DNA of 64,000 nucleotides, taken from contig LSRX01000130.1 of the NCBI GenBank assembly GCA_001939145.1, forward strand, positions 173,463 through 237,462. Reading direction: 5' to 3'. The translations under genes and the position numbers were made by a program. Shown here one piece after another: positions 48,095-56,111 of this stretch (the stretch's first letter is position 1; each line of letters begins with the position of its first letter). The DNA is from Symbiodinium microadriaticum (Eukaryota; Sar; Dinophyceae; Suessiales; Symbiodiniaceae). The notes below the pieces were generated by a model. It saw only the letters and a list, made by a program, of their open reading frames with translations, was not told the DNA's origin and made no database searches.

Positions 48095-48307
48095 AGCCTT
48101 TGGAGGCTCCTGCTGTGTCTAGAAGATTCAAGGAGCCTGTGCAGGCTGATGTCCTTAGTAATTCAGCCTTTGCAGGCTTCTGCTTTGCCTAGAGAATTGA
48201 AAGAGCCTGTGAAGGCTGTTGTGCTTGGTCGCAGAGCCTGTGCAGGCTGCAGGAGTAGTTGGGTCACTCGAGCCTCTGAAGGCTACATCCAGGAGCCTTT
48301 GCAGGCT
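48095..48307 (+). repeat. Spacer array 1: seven AGCCT-N4-AGGCT hairpins
   Basis: Perfect 5-bp arms with 4-base loops start at 48095, 48134, 48165, 48204, 48235, 48271 and 48294. Loops vary (TTGG, GTGC, TTGC, GTGA, GTGC, CTGA, TTGC) while both arms are invariant. Start-to-start distances run 39, 31, 39, 31, 36 and 23. The array fills the spacer between genes 2 and 3. Constant arms with variable loops point to selection on the palindrome or its fold. Confidence 0.85.
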
Positions 48308-48330
48308 ACAGCAATATATGCATGTTTGTT

Positions 48331-48339
48331 ATGCAAGAG
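48331..48339 (+). promoter_or_regulatory. Shared 9-mer ATGCAAGAG upstream of gene 3
   Basis: The same 9-mer occurs at 44727-44735 (about 120 bp before gene 1) and at 50685-50693 (upstream of gene 6). Near the first two there is also a TATGCATG or ATGTATGCATG. It may be part of a repeated 5' control region; evidence is only recurrence. Confidence 0.25.
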
Positions 48340-48508
48340 GGGCACACAAGCAGAACTGCTGCAGGTGTGCCTACTCAAGCATGGCGGGATGGGAGAGGGC
48401 CGTGCCGGAGAGCGAGCCGGAGGCCGGGGCGCTTTTGTCATTGGGCGACAGAAGCAGAAGGTTTGTAACAGGTAAGGTTTTTGGGTTCATATTCAATCGA
48501 GCCTCCTG

Positions 48509-49369
48509 GTGATGTGCAGGCACCATGGAAGCGACAGAGGATCGCTGAGCAGGAGGCCCTTCAGTTGGCTTAGGGTGGTTTTACACTCCCTAGGCTTTAG
48601 GAACAGTCCTGCCGATGTGTCCCTGGGCGGCTGGACCGGCCTGGAGCATGCGGTTGCCGCTGCTGTGGCTGAGCACCCGGGCTTCCACGGCGACCTTTTT
48701 CAAGGCCAGATGGAGCAGCCTGGTAGTGGAGGGCCAGCAGCAGCATGGGCATGGACAGCTGGAGCGAACCCCGGAATGGTGCCGATGGCTGCTCCAGTGC
48801 AGGCGACGGCTTGTGTGCAGCAGCAGTACGATGATGCTCGGCGACTACAGGAAGAGGAGAACATCCTTCGCCGGGCAAGAGAGATAGAGGCCGCCAGGCA
48901 GGCGCCAGTGCTCAGCAACCAGCGGATGCAGGAGCTGAAAGAACAGGACTTTCGCCGACAGCGAGCACAGCAGGTCCCTACTTCGTTGGCTCCAGGACCG
49001 CCGGTGGCACCAGAAGGCCCTGCAGGACATGGAGAAGCTGCGAGAGCACCAGCAGCTGCAAGTGCACAGCAAAGTGCAGGGCAGGGCAACCAGGGAGCTG
49101 CCCCACCGGCTGCAGCAGAGCAGGCGCCAGCACCTGCTCCTCCTCCTCCGGCAGAGGAAGAGGAAGAGGAGGAAGATGGCTGGGATGAGTGGTGGTGGTA
49201 CCAGGGTGGCCATCAGGGTGGCCAAGCCGCAGCGGTTCCTGCCTGGCACCAGGACTACATCGATGCTGGCTGGTTCCAAGATGACAGCAACCCGCATATA
49301 TGGTGGAAGCAGCACTGGGACGGCCACTGGCAGAGGTGGAAGCAACCTGCAACTCAACGGCAGAACTGA
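48509..49369 (+). CDS. Element gene 3: coiled-coil, Pro/Glu-rich, Trp-rich-tail protein
   Basis: The frame is open for 286 codons. An ATG at 48512 is available, but the first stretch (to about 48600) looks partly non-coding; the ATG at 48710 (MEQPGSGGPAAAW) gives a conservative 219-residue product. Residues after the start are Ala/Pro-rich; a charged coiled-coil (DDARRLQEEENILRRAREIE) follows; then a Gln/Ala/Pro linker, a block of seven consecutive Glu, and a tail with many Trp (DEWWWYQGG, NPHIWWKQHWDGHWQRW). No named domain is recognised. Such a layout is common in scaffold or nucleic-acid-associated proteins, but the role here is unknown. Hairpin arrays lie in the spacers on both sides. Confidence 0.6.
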   Translation: MMCRHHGSDRGSLSRRPFSWLRVVLHSLGFRNSPADVSLGGWTGLEHAVAAAVAEHPGFHGDLFQGQMEQPGSGGPAAAWAWTAGANPGMVPMAAPVQATACVQQQYDDARRLQEEENILRRAREIEAARQAPVLSNQRMQELKEQDFRRQRAQQVPTSLAPGPPVAPEGPAGHGEAARAPAAASAQQSAGQGNQGAAPPAAAEQAPAPAPPPPAEEEEEEEDGWDEWWWYQGGHQGGQAAAVPAWHQDYIDAGWFQDDSNPHIWWKQHWDGHWQRWKQPATQRQN

Positions 49370-49472
49370 ATTGTTTTCTTCAACCTCTAGATTTCTTGAG
49401 GGTTTGTGGGTTAAGTGACCTCAGTCAGCAGCCGAGGTTGCAAAGAAGAACCGCTCGGGCTGGGCTTGCAAA

Positions 49473-49634
49473 ATGGCGGTCATCTGCCACCGGTGGCAGA
49501 CCAACCAGGTCGACTCCCTCAACCGCGACCTCCGGCGGATCTGCGAGCACCCGGGCATGGTGGAACCCATGCGAGACCTGAAGAAGCTCATTCTGGAACG
49601 TGGTGAGGATGCCTATCGGTACTACCTCTCTTGA
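49473..49634 (+). CDS. Element gene 4: 53-residue open frame, or last exon of gene 3
   Basis: ATG at 49473 in the context AAAATGG. The product begins MAVICHRWQTNQVDSLNRDL and contains MRDLKKLILERGEDAYRYYL at its end. It is helical and charged, with no family recognised. The frame is also open upstream to about 49411 (ending in a stop), so it may instead be a spliced C-terminal exon of gene 3 rather than a separate gene. Confidence 0.4.
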   Translation: MAVICHRWQTNQVDSLNRDLRRICEHPGMVEPMRDLKKLILERGEDAYRYYLS

Positions 49635-49693
49635 TGGACCATGCTGAACCGAGGGGTGTGAGAAAAAAAGAGTGTGAGCTTCTTTGTGGAAGT

Positions 49694-49886
49694 GTAGGAA
49701 GCCCTTGCAGGCTGCTGTTACACAAGCCTTTGCAGGCTTCGGTGAAAGTAGGAAGCCCTTGCAGGCTGCTGTTCCACAAGCCTTTTGCAGGCTTCGGTGA
49801 AAGTAGGAAGCCCTTGCAGGCTGCTGTTCCACAAGCCTTTTGCAGGCTTCGGTGAAGCTGTGTGGGGAGGGGAGCCTTTGCAGGCT
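49694..49886 (+). repeat. Spacer array 2: 54-55 bp tandem repeat of paired hairpins
   Basis: Units start GTAGGAAGCCCTTGCAGGCT at 49694, 49748 and 49803. Each also carries an AAGCCTTT(T)GCAGGCTT hairpin, so each repeat contains two potential stem-loops. A solitary AGCCTTTGCAGGCT follows at 49873. It fills the spacer after gene 4. Confidence 0.85.
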
Positions 49887-50004
49887 GCAGTCTTCCAGTG
49901 GGTTTCGAAGCAGCACGAACGTCGGCCGCTGCAGCCGTTGCCCAGCCGAGACACACCGTGCTGTAGCTTAGGCTCTCTGAAGTCAGAAAAGCAGGATAAG
50001 TTGC

Positions 50005-50147
50005 AGAATTCAAAATCTGAAATCAAACTACAAAGACAAGTTGGGAAATTCAGAATTTTAATTTCCAGACAAAGGTTTGTCTCAGATTTCAGATTCTGAA
50101 TTCTGGTACCAAGGTTTGGTCCGGAAATTCAAATTCTGAATTTCCGG
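50005..50147 (+). repeat. Interlaced inverted repeats in the spacer before gene 5
   Basis: CCGGAAATTCA (50121-50131) and TGAATTTCCGG (50137-50147) form a perfect 11-bp stem with a 5-base loop. CAGAATTCAAAATCTGAAAT (50005-50024) is an imperfect inverted match to the region ending at about 50104, and further AAATTCAGAATTT motifs lie between. Confidence 0.7.
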
Positions 50148-50205
50148 TTTAGTCTGGGCTTGGGCTAGTTTTGCTAGGAGTGTTGTGTTCCGCCTGAAAG
50201 CAGCC

Positions 50206-50646
50206 ATGCAGGACAGTCGTGTTCCTGGGGCCGGGTGCTGCTTGACGAGGGGATGCGGCCGCGCGGCAGAGCCGCCGCATCGCTTCTGCTGCAGTGGCTG
50301 CCGACACAGCGGCGGCGGCGAGCACAGCACACGTTGTGACCGAGCCCTTGTGGATCCTCGTGCGGTACGAGTCTGCAGGCGTCCGGGTTGCCCTCTGCTG
50401 GTGACGGGAACCCACTTGTACTGCTGCAGCGGATGTCGTGCGGGATATGGTCATGCTCACTCCTGCCCTCTTCGACAGCTAGATTGCCGTAGGATGCAGG
50501 AGGAAGAGAACCGCCGGCAGTTGCGAGCACGGCCCGAGGAGCAGCCGCGCCAGCAGCAGCAGCGGCAGCAGGACGAGACGAATGCTGCGAAGGATGGCAA
50601 GGACCCGGATGGTCGCGGAGGCTCTTGGCTGGACGACATGGATTAG
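50206..50646 (+). CDS. Element gene 5: small protein with two Cys/His clusters
   Basis: ATG at 50206 (CAGCCATGC context) gives 146 residues. Two similar modules follow each other: CCLTRGCG..HRFCCSGCRH..H..RC and CRRPGC..HLYCCSGCR..HAHSC. The shared pattern is C-x3-4-C, about ten residues, then [FY]CCSGC, then a His-containing stretch and a final C. This looks like a duplicated zinc-binding fold, and DNA, RNA or protein binding is plausible. After about residue 95 the protein is Gln/Arg/Glu-rich and then acidic, ending in WLDDMD. No named zinc-finger family is recognised. The compact, duplicated module distinguishes it from its neighbours. Confidence 0.65.
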   Translation: MQDSRVPGAGCCLTRGCGRAAEPPHRFCCSGCRHSGGGEHSTRCDRALVDPRAVRVCRRPGCPLLVTGTHLYCCSGCRAGYGHAHSCPLRQLDCRRMQEEENRRQLRARPEEQPRQQQQRQQDETNAAKDGKDPDGRGGSWLDDMD

Positions 50647-50695
50647 GAACCAGCGATGCCCGTGTGTATGAAAAAAGAGCCGAGATGCAAGAGTA

Positions 50696-50833
50696 AGCCT
50701 TTAGAGGCTAGACAAGCCAAGCCTTAAAAGGCTCCCGTCACTTTGCTTGCGTTAGCCTCTACAGGCTTCCAAAAAGCCAGCCTTTACAGGCTACGTAGTG
50801 TGCGACAACTTGTGTTCATAGCCTCCAGAGGCT
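50696..50833 (+). repeat. Spacer array 3: five AGCCT-N4-AGGCT hairpins
   Basis: Copies start at 50696, 50720, 50754, 50779 and 50820, with loops TTAG, TAAA, CTAC, TTAC and CCAG. A sixth (loop TCAC) is at 51011-51024. Arms are identical to those of array 1. It lies between genes 5 and 6. Confidence 0.85.
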
Positions 50834-50874
50834 CTGCTTTTCTGGCGAAAATGGCCACGGAAAGGTACAGAAAG

Positions 50875-50907
50875 CAAAATATCAGTATCTGCAACTCTGA
50901 TATTTTG
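50875..50907 (+). other. 11-bp hairpin in the spacer before gene 6
   Basis: CAAAATATCAG (50875-50885) and CTGATATTTTG (50897-50907) are perfect inverted repeats with an 11-base loop. Further downstream, TATAAAA occurs at 50990-50996, before the open frame of gene 6. Confidence 0.6.
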
Positions 50908-51129
50908 AGTCGGGGACCTCTGGGGGTCGGCAGAAAACCCAAAAGGAGCTCCGGCCTTCACTGGTTTGCGCTCGCCTTTGCCCTGAGCTTATAAAAGCTT
51001 GCAAGAAAGCAGCCTTCACAGGCTCCGGACCATGCCTCCTTGTCTCTTCACAAAGACCCTGGCAGTGCCATTGTTGCAGTTGTGGCCCAGAACTTAGAAT
51101 CCCTAAAGGGTGTGCCGACCGGAGAGGCC

Positions 51130-52675
51130 ATGTCTTGGACGGCCAGAGACTTCATGGGGGAGCTGGAGGCCTGCGAGAAGCTCCTTGCAGCTCGCAACAC
51201 ACAGCAGATGCAGGATACACTGCTGGCTCAGCTTCAGTCCAAGCTGAACAACATGGGCCAGCCGAGTCCCTCCGACATGGTCTCTTGCTACGAAGCTTTG
51301 GACAAAGGTAACTTGCCGGAGGCCATGAAGGAGAAGTTGCAGGAGACCTTGGACGTTCTCGCTGCTGGTGCTCATCAGAGCAATGGGGCCACGAGCCTCG
51401 CGGCAGTGGCACAAACATGTACCACCTTCGAGCACTACTTGACGGAGAAGGATGCAGCCGTCCTGGCCGGCTGCAGTATGTGGGAGGGCTGTCGCCAGAT
51501 CGCTTTCCGGCTTCGCATGATCGGGATCAAAGGCATGAAAGAATCCTTGAAGAAGAGATGTACCGCGATCTTGGTTTGGTTCCATGTTCACAAGCAAGGC
51601 AACCCGGTGCCGGCGGCTCGTGTGGCCTACGACCTCAGTCTGCGGTTGATGACCGAGCTCAAGCAGTCCAACACAGCGATCCCACCGGCAGCTACATCTC
51701 TTGCCTGCTATCCTCCGGATCCTATGCGGTTGCCGGCCTCCCACCTGGAGGCATCTTATCCGAATGGACTTCCAGCCAAGAAGGACTTGGAGGGCTTGGC
51801 CACTTTGATGCAGCATCACATCTTCGTCAGATCCAATGGCAAGTTGCTGCAGGACTATCCTGGTTGTAGGCTCTTAGAAATATTTTTCTTACAAGCACCC
51901 TAGCAGGCTAGCACGGGACGAAACCCTTAACCCCAAACACGAAACTACGACAAAGACTTTTGGCTGCCAGGACTCCCTGCAGCCCAAAGTCAACGTCGTC
52001 CTGCCTGCAGCTCCCGCACAGCCCCTGGCGGCACTGGACTCCGAGACCAAGTTCGTGAGCAGCCTCATGGCCTTCCTGAAGACTGCCAGCAACATCCAGA
52101 GCCAGACACAGCCGAGTATGCAGTTCCTCACACAGCAGCCTGCAGCGACCAGCAGCAGCCAGGGAGCTGCAGAGGCTCCGTGCGAGCAGACGAAGGCTTC
52201 TTTGCCTTTGCAGACCGGTTCGGTTGGCGAAGGGGCCCCTGGTGCAGAGACAGCTTCTTTGCCTGTACAGAACGGTTTGGTTGCCAAAAGCGCCGAGCCA
52301 CTGAAGACGCTTGAGCAGTTCGAAGCAGAGCACTTGGCTATGCTTGAGGCCAGAGAGAAGAAAGCGGCTTCTGGGAAGCAGATCGGTCAGGACAAGCAGG
52401 GCGACTGTGGCTCCAAGCCTGCGAGCAAGGCTGCAGGCAAGAGCCAAGCAGCAAAGCCGGGACCCAAGGCTGGAAAGCCTAAGGCAAAGGGCAAGGTTCT
52501 CAAGAGGCCAGCAGCCAAGGCTTTGGAGTTGCAGCCTGGTGCAGACAACCGGGGCTGCTTGCGCTGCAGGGGCTGCCGGAACGGCTGCCCCACGTGTTTG
52601 GATGGAAAGTTCGGAGGCCTGAGACTGACCCGTTCCGAGTGGTTGCAAAGGCAGCAGCTCTACGGGTACAAGTAG
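51130..52675 (+). CDS. Element gene 6: helical protein with C-terminal Cys cluster
   Basis: The frame is open from 50995 but its first in-frame ATG is at 51130 (MSWTARDFMGELEACEKLLA); a non-ATG start or an unseen 5' exon is possible, because the upstream 30 codons also look coding. Exon 1 ends at 51852 and exon 2 begins at 51971. The only in-frame junction is a GA-AG intron of 118 nt whose ends carry the direct repeat CAGGACT. From the ATG the product is 475 residues. It is helical to about residue 240 (GCRQIAFRLRMIGIKGMKES), then Gln/Ala/Lys-rich with a basic KPKAKGKVLKRPAAK stretch, then a Cys cluster CLRCRGCRNGCPTC (C-x2-C-x2-C-x3-C-x2-C) before the terminus. A nucleic-acid-binding role is a reasonable guess. 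No named family is recognised. Confidence 0.62.
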
Positions 52676-53106
52676 GTTTGGACTTTTGGCCTGCAGGGGT
52701 TTAGGGGTAGGAGCCATCTGCTGCTCCGAAGCGCAGATGCAGCTCAGATGCAGGGGTTGCTCCACTGGCAGGAAAGAGTTCAAGACTCCATTGGAAAATG
52801 CAGTGCTGCAATGCTGCTGTTTGTCCTGCCAGTGCGTAGCAGGGTACTCGCAGGCGGCTGTAAGGAGCCGAGCACAGCGGATGCATCTGCAACGAGAAGA
52901 AAAAAGAAATCCGGCTTCTAATGTGCACCTTTTGTGGCCAAGTCAAATAGCTTGTGGAAGCTGCAGAAAACCCATGGGAAGTATATATTTGGAGCTGTGT
53001 AGGGACACTTGCCTCAAGCCTGAGATTCTAGATATATTTTAAACAGCCTATATAGCAGACAGGACACAAGCAACAGCCCAGCACAAACATCCCCACGATA
53101 GACAGG

Positions 53107-53142
53107 AAGCACTATACGGAACCTTCGTGGTGTATAGTGCTT
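53107..53142 (+). promoter_or_regulatory. 11-bp hairpin 50 bp before the transposase-like gene
   Basis: AAGCACTATAC (53107-53117) pairs perfectly with GTATAGTGCTT (53132-53142) across a 14-base loop. Position suggests a regulatory, terminator or processing role, but nothing in the sequence decides which. Confidence 0.45.
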
Positions 53143-53191
53143 TTAGATCCGACAGTAGCTCTGCCTCCTAGGACGTGCAAAGCTACCTTGC

Positions 53192-55279
53192 ATGTCGGAG
53201 CCGAGCAAGAAACGAAAGATTCTGGATGTGAGACAGGAAGTTCCCTTTTGTTCGCAGACTGCCTTAGCGGCCATATGCCAGAACATAGCTGAGCATGGGT
53301 TGCCTGACAAGCATTCTCGGCGAGACATCTGGAAGGAGACGGAAGAGCTGCTCCACAACCCCAGCATGGAAAAGTATGGCCCTCTTTTTCAAACAGCAGA
53401 GGCAGAGACAGTGAAGGGACCAAAGCAGAAGCTGCTCTTCGTCAACTTCCTTTCGCTGTTGGCTGGAGTGTTCCATGCAGGTGGGCCGTTCGCGAGGTGG
53501 CTGCTGGATATGCATGCGAAGCATCCTTCTTCGCACGACTCCTGTTGGGATGCAGTGATATATGCTGATGAAATGCATCCAGGCAACCAATTGAGTTCGT
53601 CATCCAGGAAGAGTTGGTGTGTGTACATTTCTTTTCTGCAGTACAAGTCCCTCCTTTCCCGTGAAGATTTCTGGTATTGCCTCTGTGTCAAGCGAACCGA
53701 AGAAGTTTCACAGCTGAAGGCTGGAGTGTCGCAGGTCATGCGGCTGATCCTCGAAAGCCTCTTCGGGACAAGGTTGCCAGAGACTGGTGTGCTCCTGGCA
53801 TCTGCTGTTGGAACGCTTCGTCTGCACTTTCGTCTGGGCATGATTCTGCAGGATGGGGCGGCTCATAAAGCTGTCTTTTCCAACAGGCAAGACACAGGTT
53901 GCAAGCCATGTCCTCTCTGCAGCAATATTTTTCAGCTGAAGGACACAAGCAACAGCGGCAGCAATGTTTGGGCCAAGTTTCTGAAGAGATCAGATTGCAT
54001 CGTGGCATCGGACGAGGAGATAATGGCCTGCTGGGAGCGACTGGCGGAGGCAAATCGTTCCCAGCCGGCAGCTCGCTTCGAGCGGCTGCAGAAGGCTGCT
54101 GGGATGACTTGGTCGCAGCATGCATTGCTGTCTTCCTCCTCATTGCAGCAGTTGGGCCTCTGCCGGCCAAGCGCCCTTTATTGCTACGACTATATGCATT
54201 GCCTGGTTTCGCATGGAGTGCTGAATGAGATGGCCTTTTTGGTCCTCGAAGACTTGACACAGCAAGGGCTGCTGTCCAAAGACTGGTCACAGTTGCAGCA
54301 GTGGCTAGGGCTTTGGAACCTGCCACATGGACATGCGAACTTCAAGCTGGATGGTTTGTTCTCGAGCAAAGCCGTGGCATCCTACAGGAAGGCTGGCTCA
54401 GTCAAGGTCGGGGCCTCCGAGATGCTCACTTTGTGCAAGCCTCTGCAATTCTTCCTGCAGAGCAACTTCCTGAGCCATGGCCTGCAAGAGGCGACGTGCC
54501 GAGCATTTGTTGCTTGGGCCGACGTGCTGGACTATGCCCACAGCATCCAAGGTTTGCAGAATCCCTCGCCTCCTCGTTTTTTGCACTTGGTCGAAGCGGC
54601 ATTGCAAGCCACAGTTCAGGCTGATTTCTCAGATCTCATGAGGCCGAAACATCATTGGCCCTTGCATCTTCCGGATTGCTTGCAGCGGTGGCAGCAGCTG
54701 CCCTCCTGCTGGGCTTTGGAGCGGAAACATAAAGTTCCGAGAAAGTACGGGAGCAACCAATTTGGCTTGGAAGCTTACAACAAGGCGGTTATGACTGGTG
54801 TGACACAGGAGCATGTGGGCAAATTGCTCAAGGACGAGGAGCTTTTCGTGCACAGCAGCCACATCATATCGAAGACTGCCCTCGGCAAACCCCTGGAGTC
54901 CCTCTTGAGAGCCAACGACTGGCTGTTGCCTGGAATGGAAGCTTCTGGAACATGCCGCTTGGAAAACGGCATGCTGTGCAAAAGCGGCGACATCCTTTTT
55001 TACAGGAAGGCCGAAGCAAGCAGCAGCACGGCAGGCTTTCCTTGGGCATGCGGTTCTTTGAAGCATTGCATCAGTGCTGCAGGCTTCGAGTTGGCTGTAA
55101 TGCTTAGCTTCCTTTTCGTCAAGGAAAAGCCTGGCACTCATGCCAGTGTTTGGCAAAGCAATCCTGACAAGTTCCAGCTGGTGAGGCTGCAGGACTTGTT
55201 GCAACCTGCAATCTACAGTCATGGGAACGATGGTTGTGTCACATGCTTGCTGCCAGCACCCCTGTCTGCAGCTCGGTGA
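53192..55279 (+). CDS. Element gene 7: D-D-E transposase-like protein, 695 residues
   Basis: The ATG at 53192 opens a single exon. Residues 5-10 (SKKRKI) are a nuclear signal. Motifs in order: IYADEMHPGN with Asp126; LQDGAAHK with Asp221; GCKPCPLCSN (two CxxC-type Cys pairs, 237-243); LYCYDYMHC with Asp333; KHHWPLHLP near 486-494; and CWALERKHK with Glu510. A conserved Asp in the first block, Asp in the middle and Glu in the E-R-K-H block fit a DDE/D catalytic triad with an inserted Cys knuckle. From memory this arrangement recurs in repetitive proteins of dinoflagellates and recalls Tnp2-type CACTA transposases, but exact superfamily is not assignable here. All motif residues are intact with no internal stop, so the gene could be active. 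It is the last gene of the cluster and the best reason to call the unit a transposon. Confidence 0.75.
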   Translation: MSEPSKKRKILDVRQEVPFCSQTALAAICQNIAEHGLPDKHSRRDIWKETEELLHNPSMEKYGPLFQTAEAETVKGPKQKLLFVNFLSLLAGVFHAGGPFARWLLDMHAKHPSSHDSCWDAVIYADEMHPGNQLSSSSRKSWCVYISFLQYKSLLSREDFWYCLCVKRTEEVSQLKAGVSQVMRLILESLFGTRLPETGVLLASAVGTLRLHFRLGMILQDGAAHKAVFSNRQDTGCKPCPLCSNIFQLKDTSNSGSNVWAKFLKRSDCIVASDEEIMACWERLAEANRSQPAARFERLQKAAGMTWSQHALLSSSSLQQLGLCRPSALYCYDYMHCLVSHGVLNEMAFLVLEDLTQQGLLSKDWSQLQQWLGLWNLPHGHANFKLDGLFSSKAVASYRKAGSVKVGASEMLTLCKPLQFFLQSNFLSHGLQEATCRAFVAWADVLDYAHSIQGLQNPSPPRFLHLVEAALQATVQADFSDLMRPKHHWPLHLPDCLQRWQQLPSCWALERKHKVPRKYGSNQFGLEAYNKAVMTGVTQEHVGKLLKDEELFVHSSHIISKTALGKPLESLLRANDWLLPGMEASGTCRLENGMLCKSGDILFYRKAEASSSTAGFPWACGSLKHCISAAGFELAVMLSFLFVKEKPGTHASVWQSNPDKFQLVRLQDLLQPAIYSHGNDGCVTCLLPAPLSAAR

Positions 55280-56111
55280 CGTGCTCTGCTTGAAAAAAAC
55301 GGAGACTCAACAGTTTGATATTCCAGTTCAGGGCTTAGGGTTTAGGGTTCTCCTTCGATGCGAGGTGAGAAAGCGCACTTCTAGGGTTTTAACAGATTTC
55401 GGTTGAAATTTCCATATGCTCCTTCAAGCTTCTGCAGGCTTTGTAGCTTCTCAATATATCCGCACCTGTGTGCAAGCTCTCTCCAGCATCTGTATGCTCC
55501 TCGCTAAACTTTGCACAGCTTCTGAAAACTATCCGCAGCTCTCTGCAAGCTGTCCAATTCCCTATATAAAGCCAATTTAGGCTCGACCAGAACAATAATA
55601 ACCTTTTGCAGAGCTTTGACGTCATGTTTTTGGTCGCCAACTTGCATCCGATTTGAGATTTGGACAAAGCTCGCGAACAAGTCTTACCTAAAGTTTCTTG
55701 CTTTCAATCTGGCGGAATCGTTTCTCTCTGTACTACAAAACAAAAAAGCAGGCATGCCATGTTTGGTATGGTCTCCCTAATTCCTCAACTTTCGTTGTGT
55801 CACGTCCTTCATGCTCTTGCTTTCTGCCTGTCTGAAACGAAACATGGTGGGTTGTTTCTACAGAAACATGGCTATTCAAATTCAGAAAACTGTACTTCAA
55901 AACAGACTCGCACCTAGTCCATCTTCAACCGCTAATTTTTAGCTAACCCTGCTAACTTTTATATTGCTTTGTCAGACTTAGCATAACTTTAGTTTGGAAA
56001 TATACAACTTATGTAATATGATTATCTTTTTATAACCGTTATAACTAGTTATAACACGATACAACTAGTTGCTAACCGATTAACATCTATTTACTATTAT
56101 GCCTAAACCCA
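55280..56111. other. Right non-coding part of the 12-kb element
   Basis: It starts with a short TTTAGGG-like insertion (about 55333-55350), continues with degenerate GCTTCTGCAGGCTTT-type motifs (55420-55560), and becomes strongly AT-rich from about 55920, with repeated ACTAGTTATAAC and GCTAAC motifs. A short frame at 55660-55917 shows no domain. Confidence 0.6.

Noticed and set aside
48095-49886. Regular short repeats considered as a CRISPR array
   Set aside because: Repeats are 14-bp palindromes with short similar spacers in a eukaryotic gene cluster; there are no cas genes and no unique spacers.
51103-52783. Minus-strand frames of 238 and 291 codons
   Set aside because: Shadows of element gene 6; they span its intron without any splice logic of their own.
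53736-55222. Minus-strand frames of 196 and 197 codons
   Set aside because: Shadows of the transposase-like gene.
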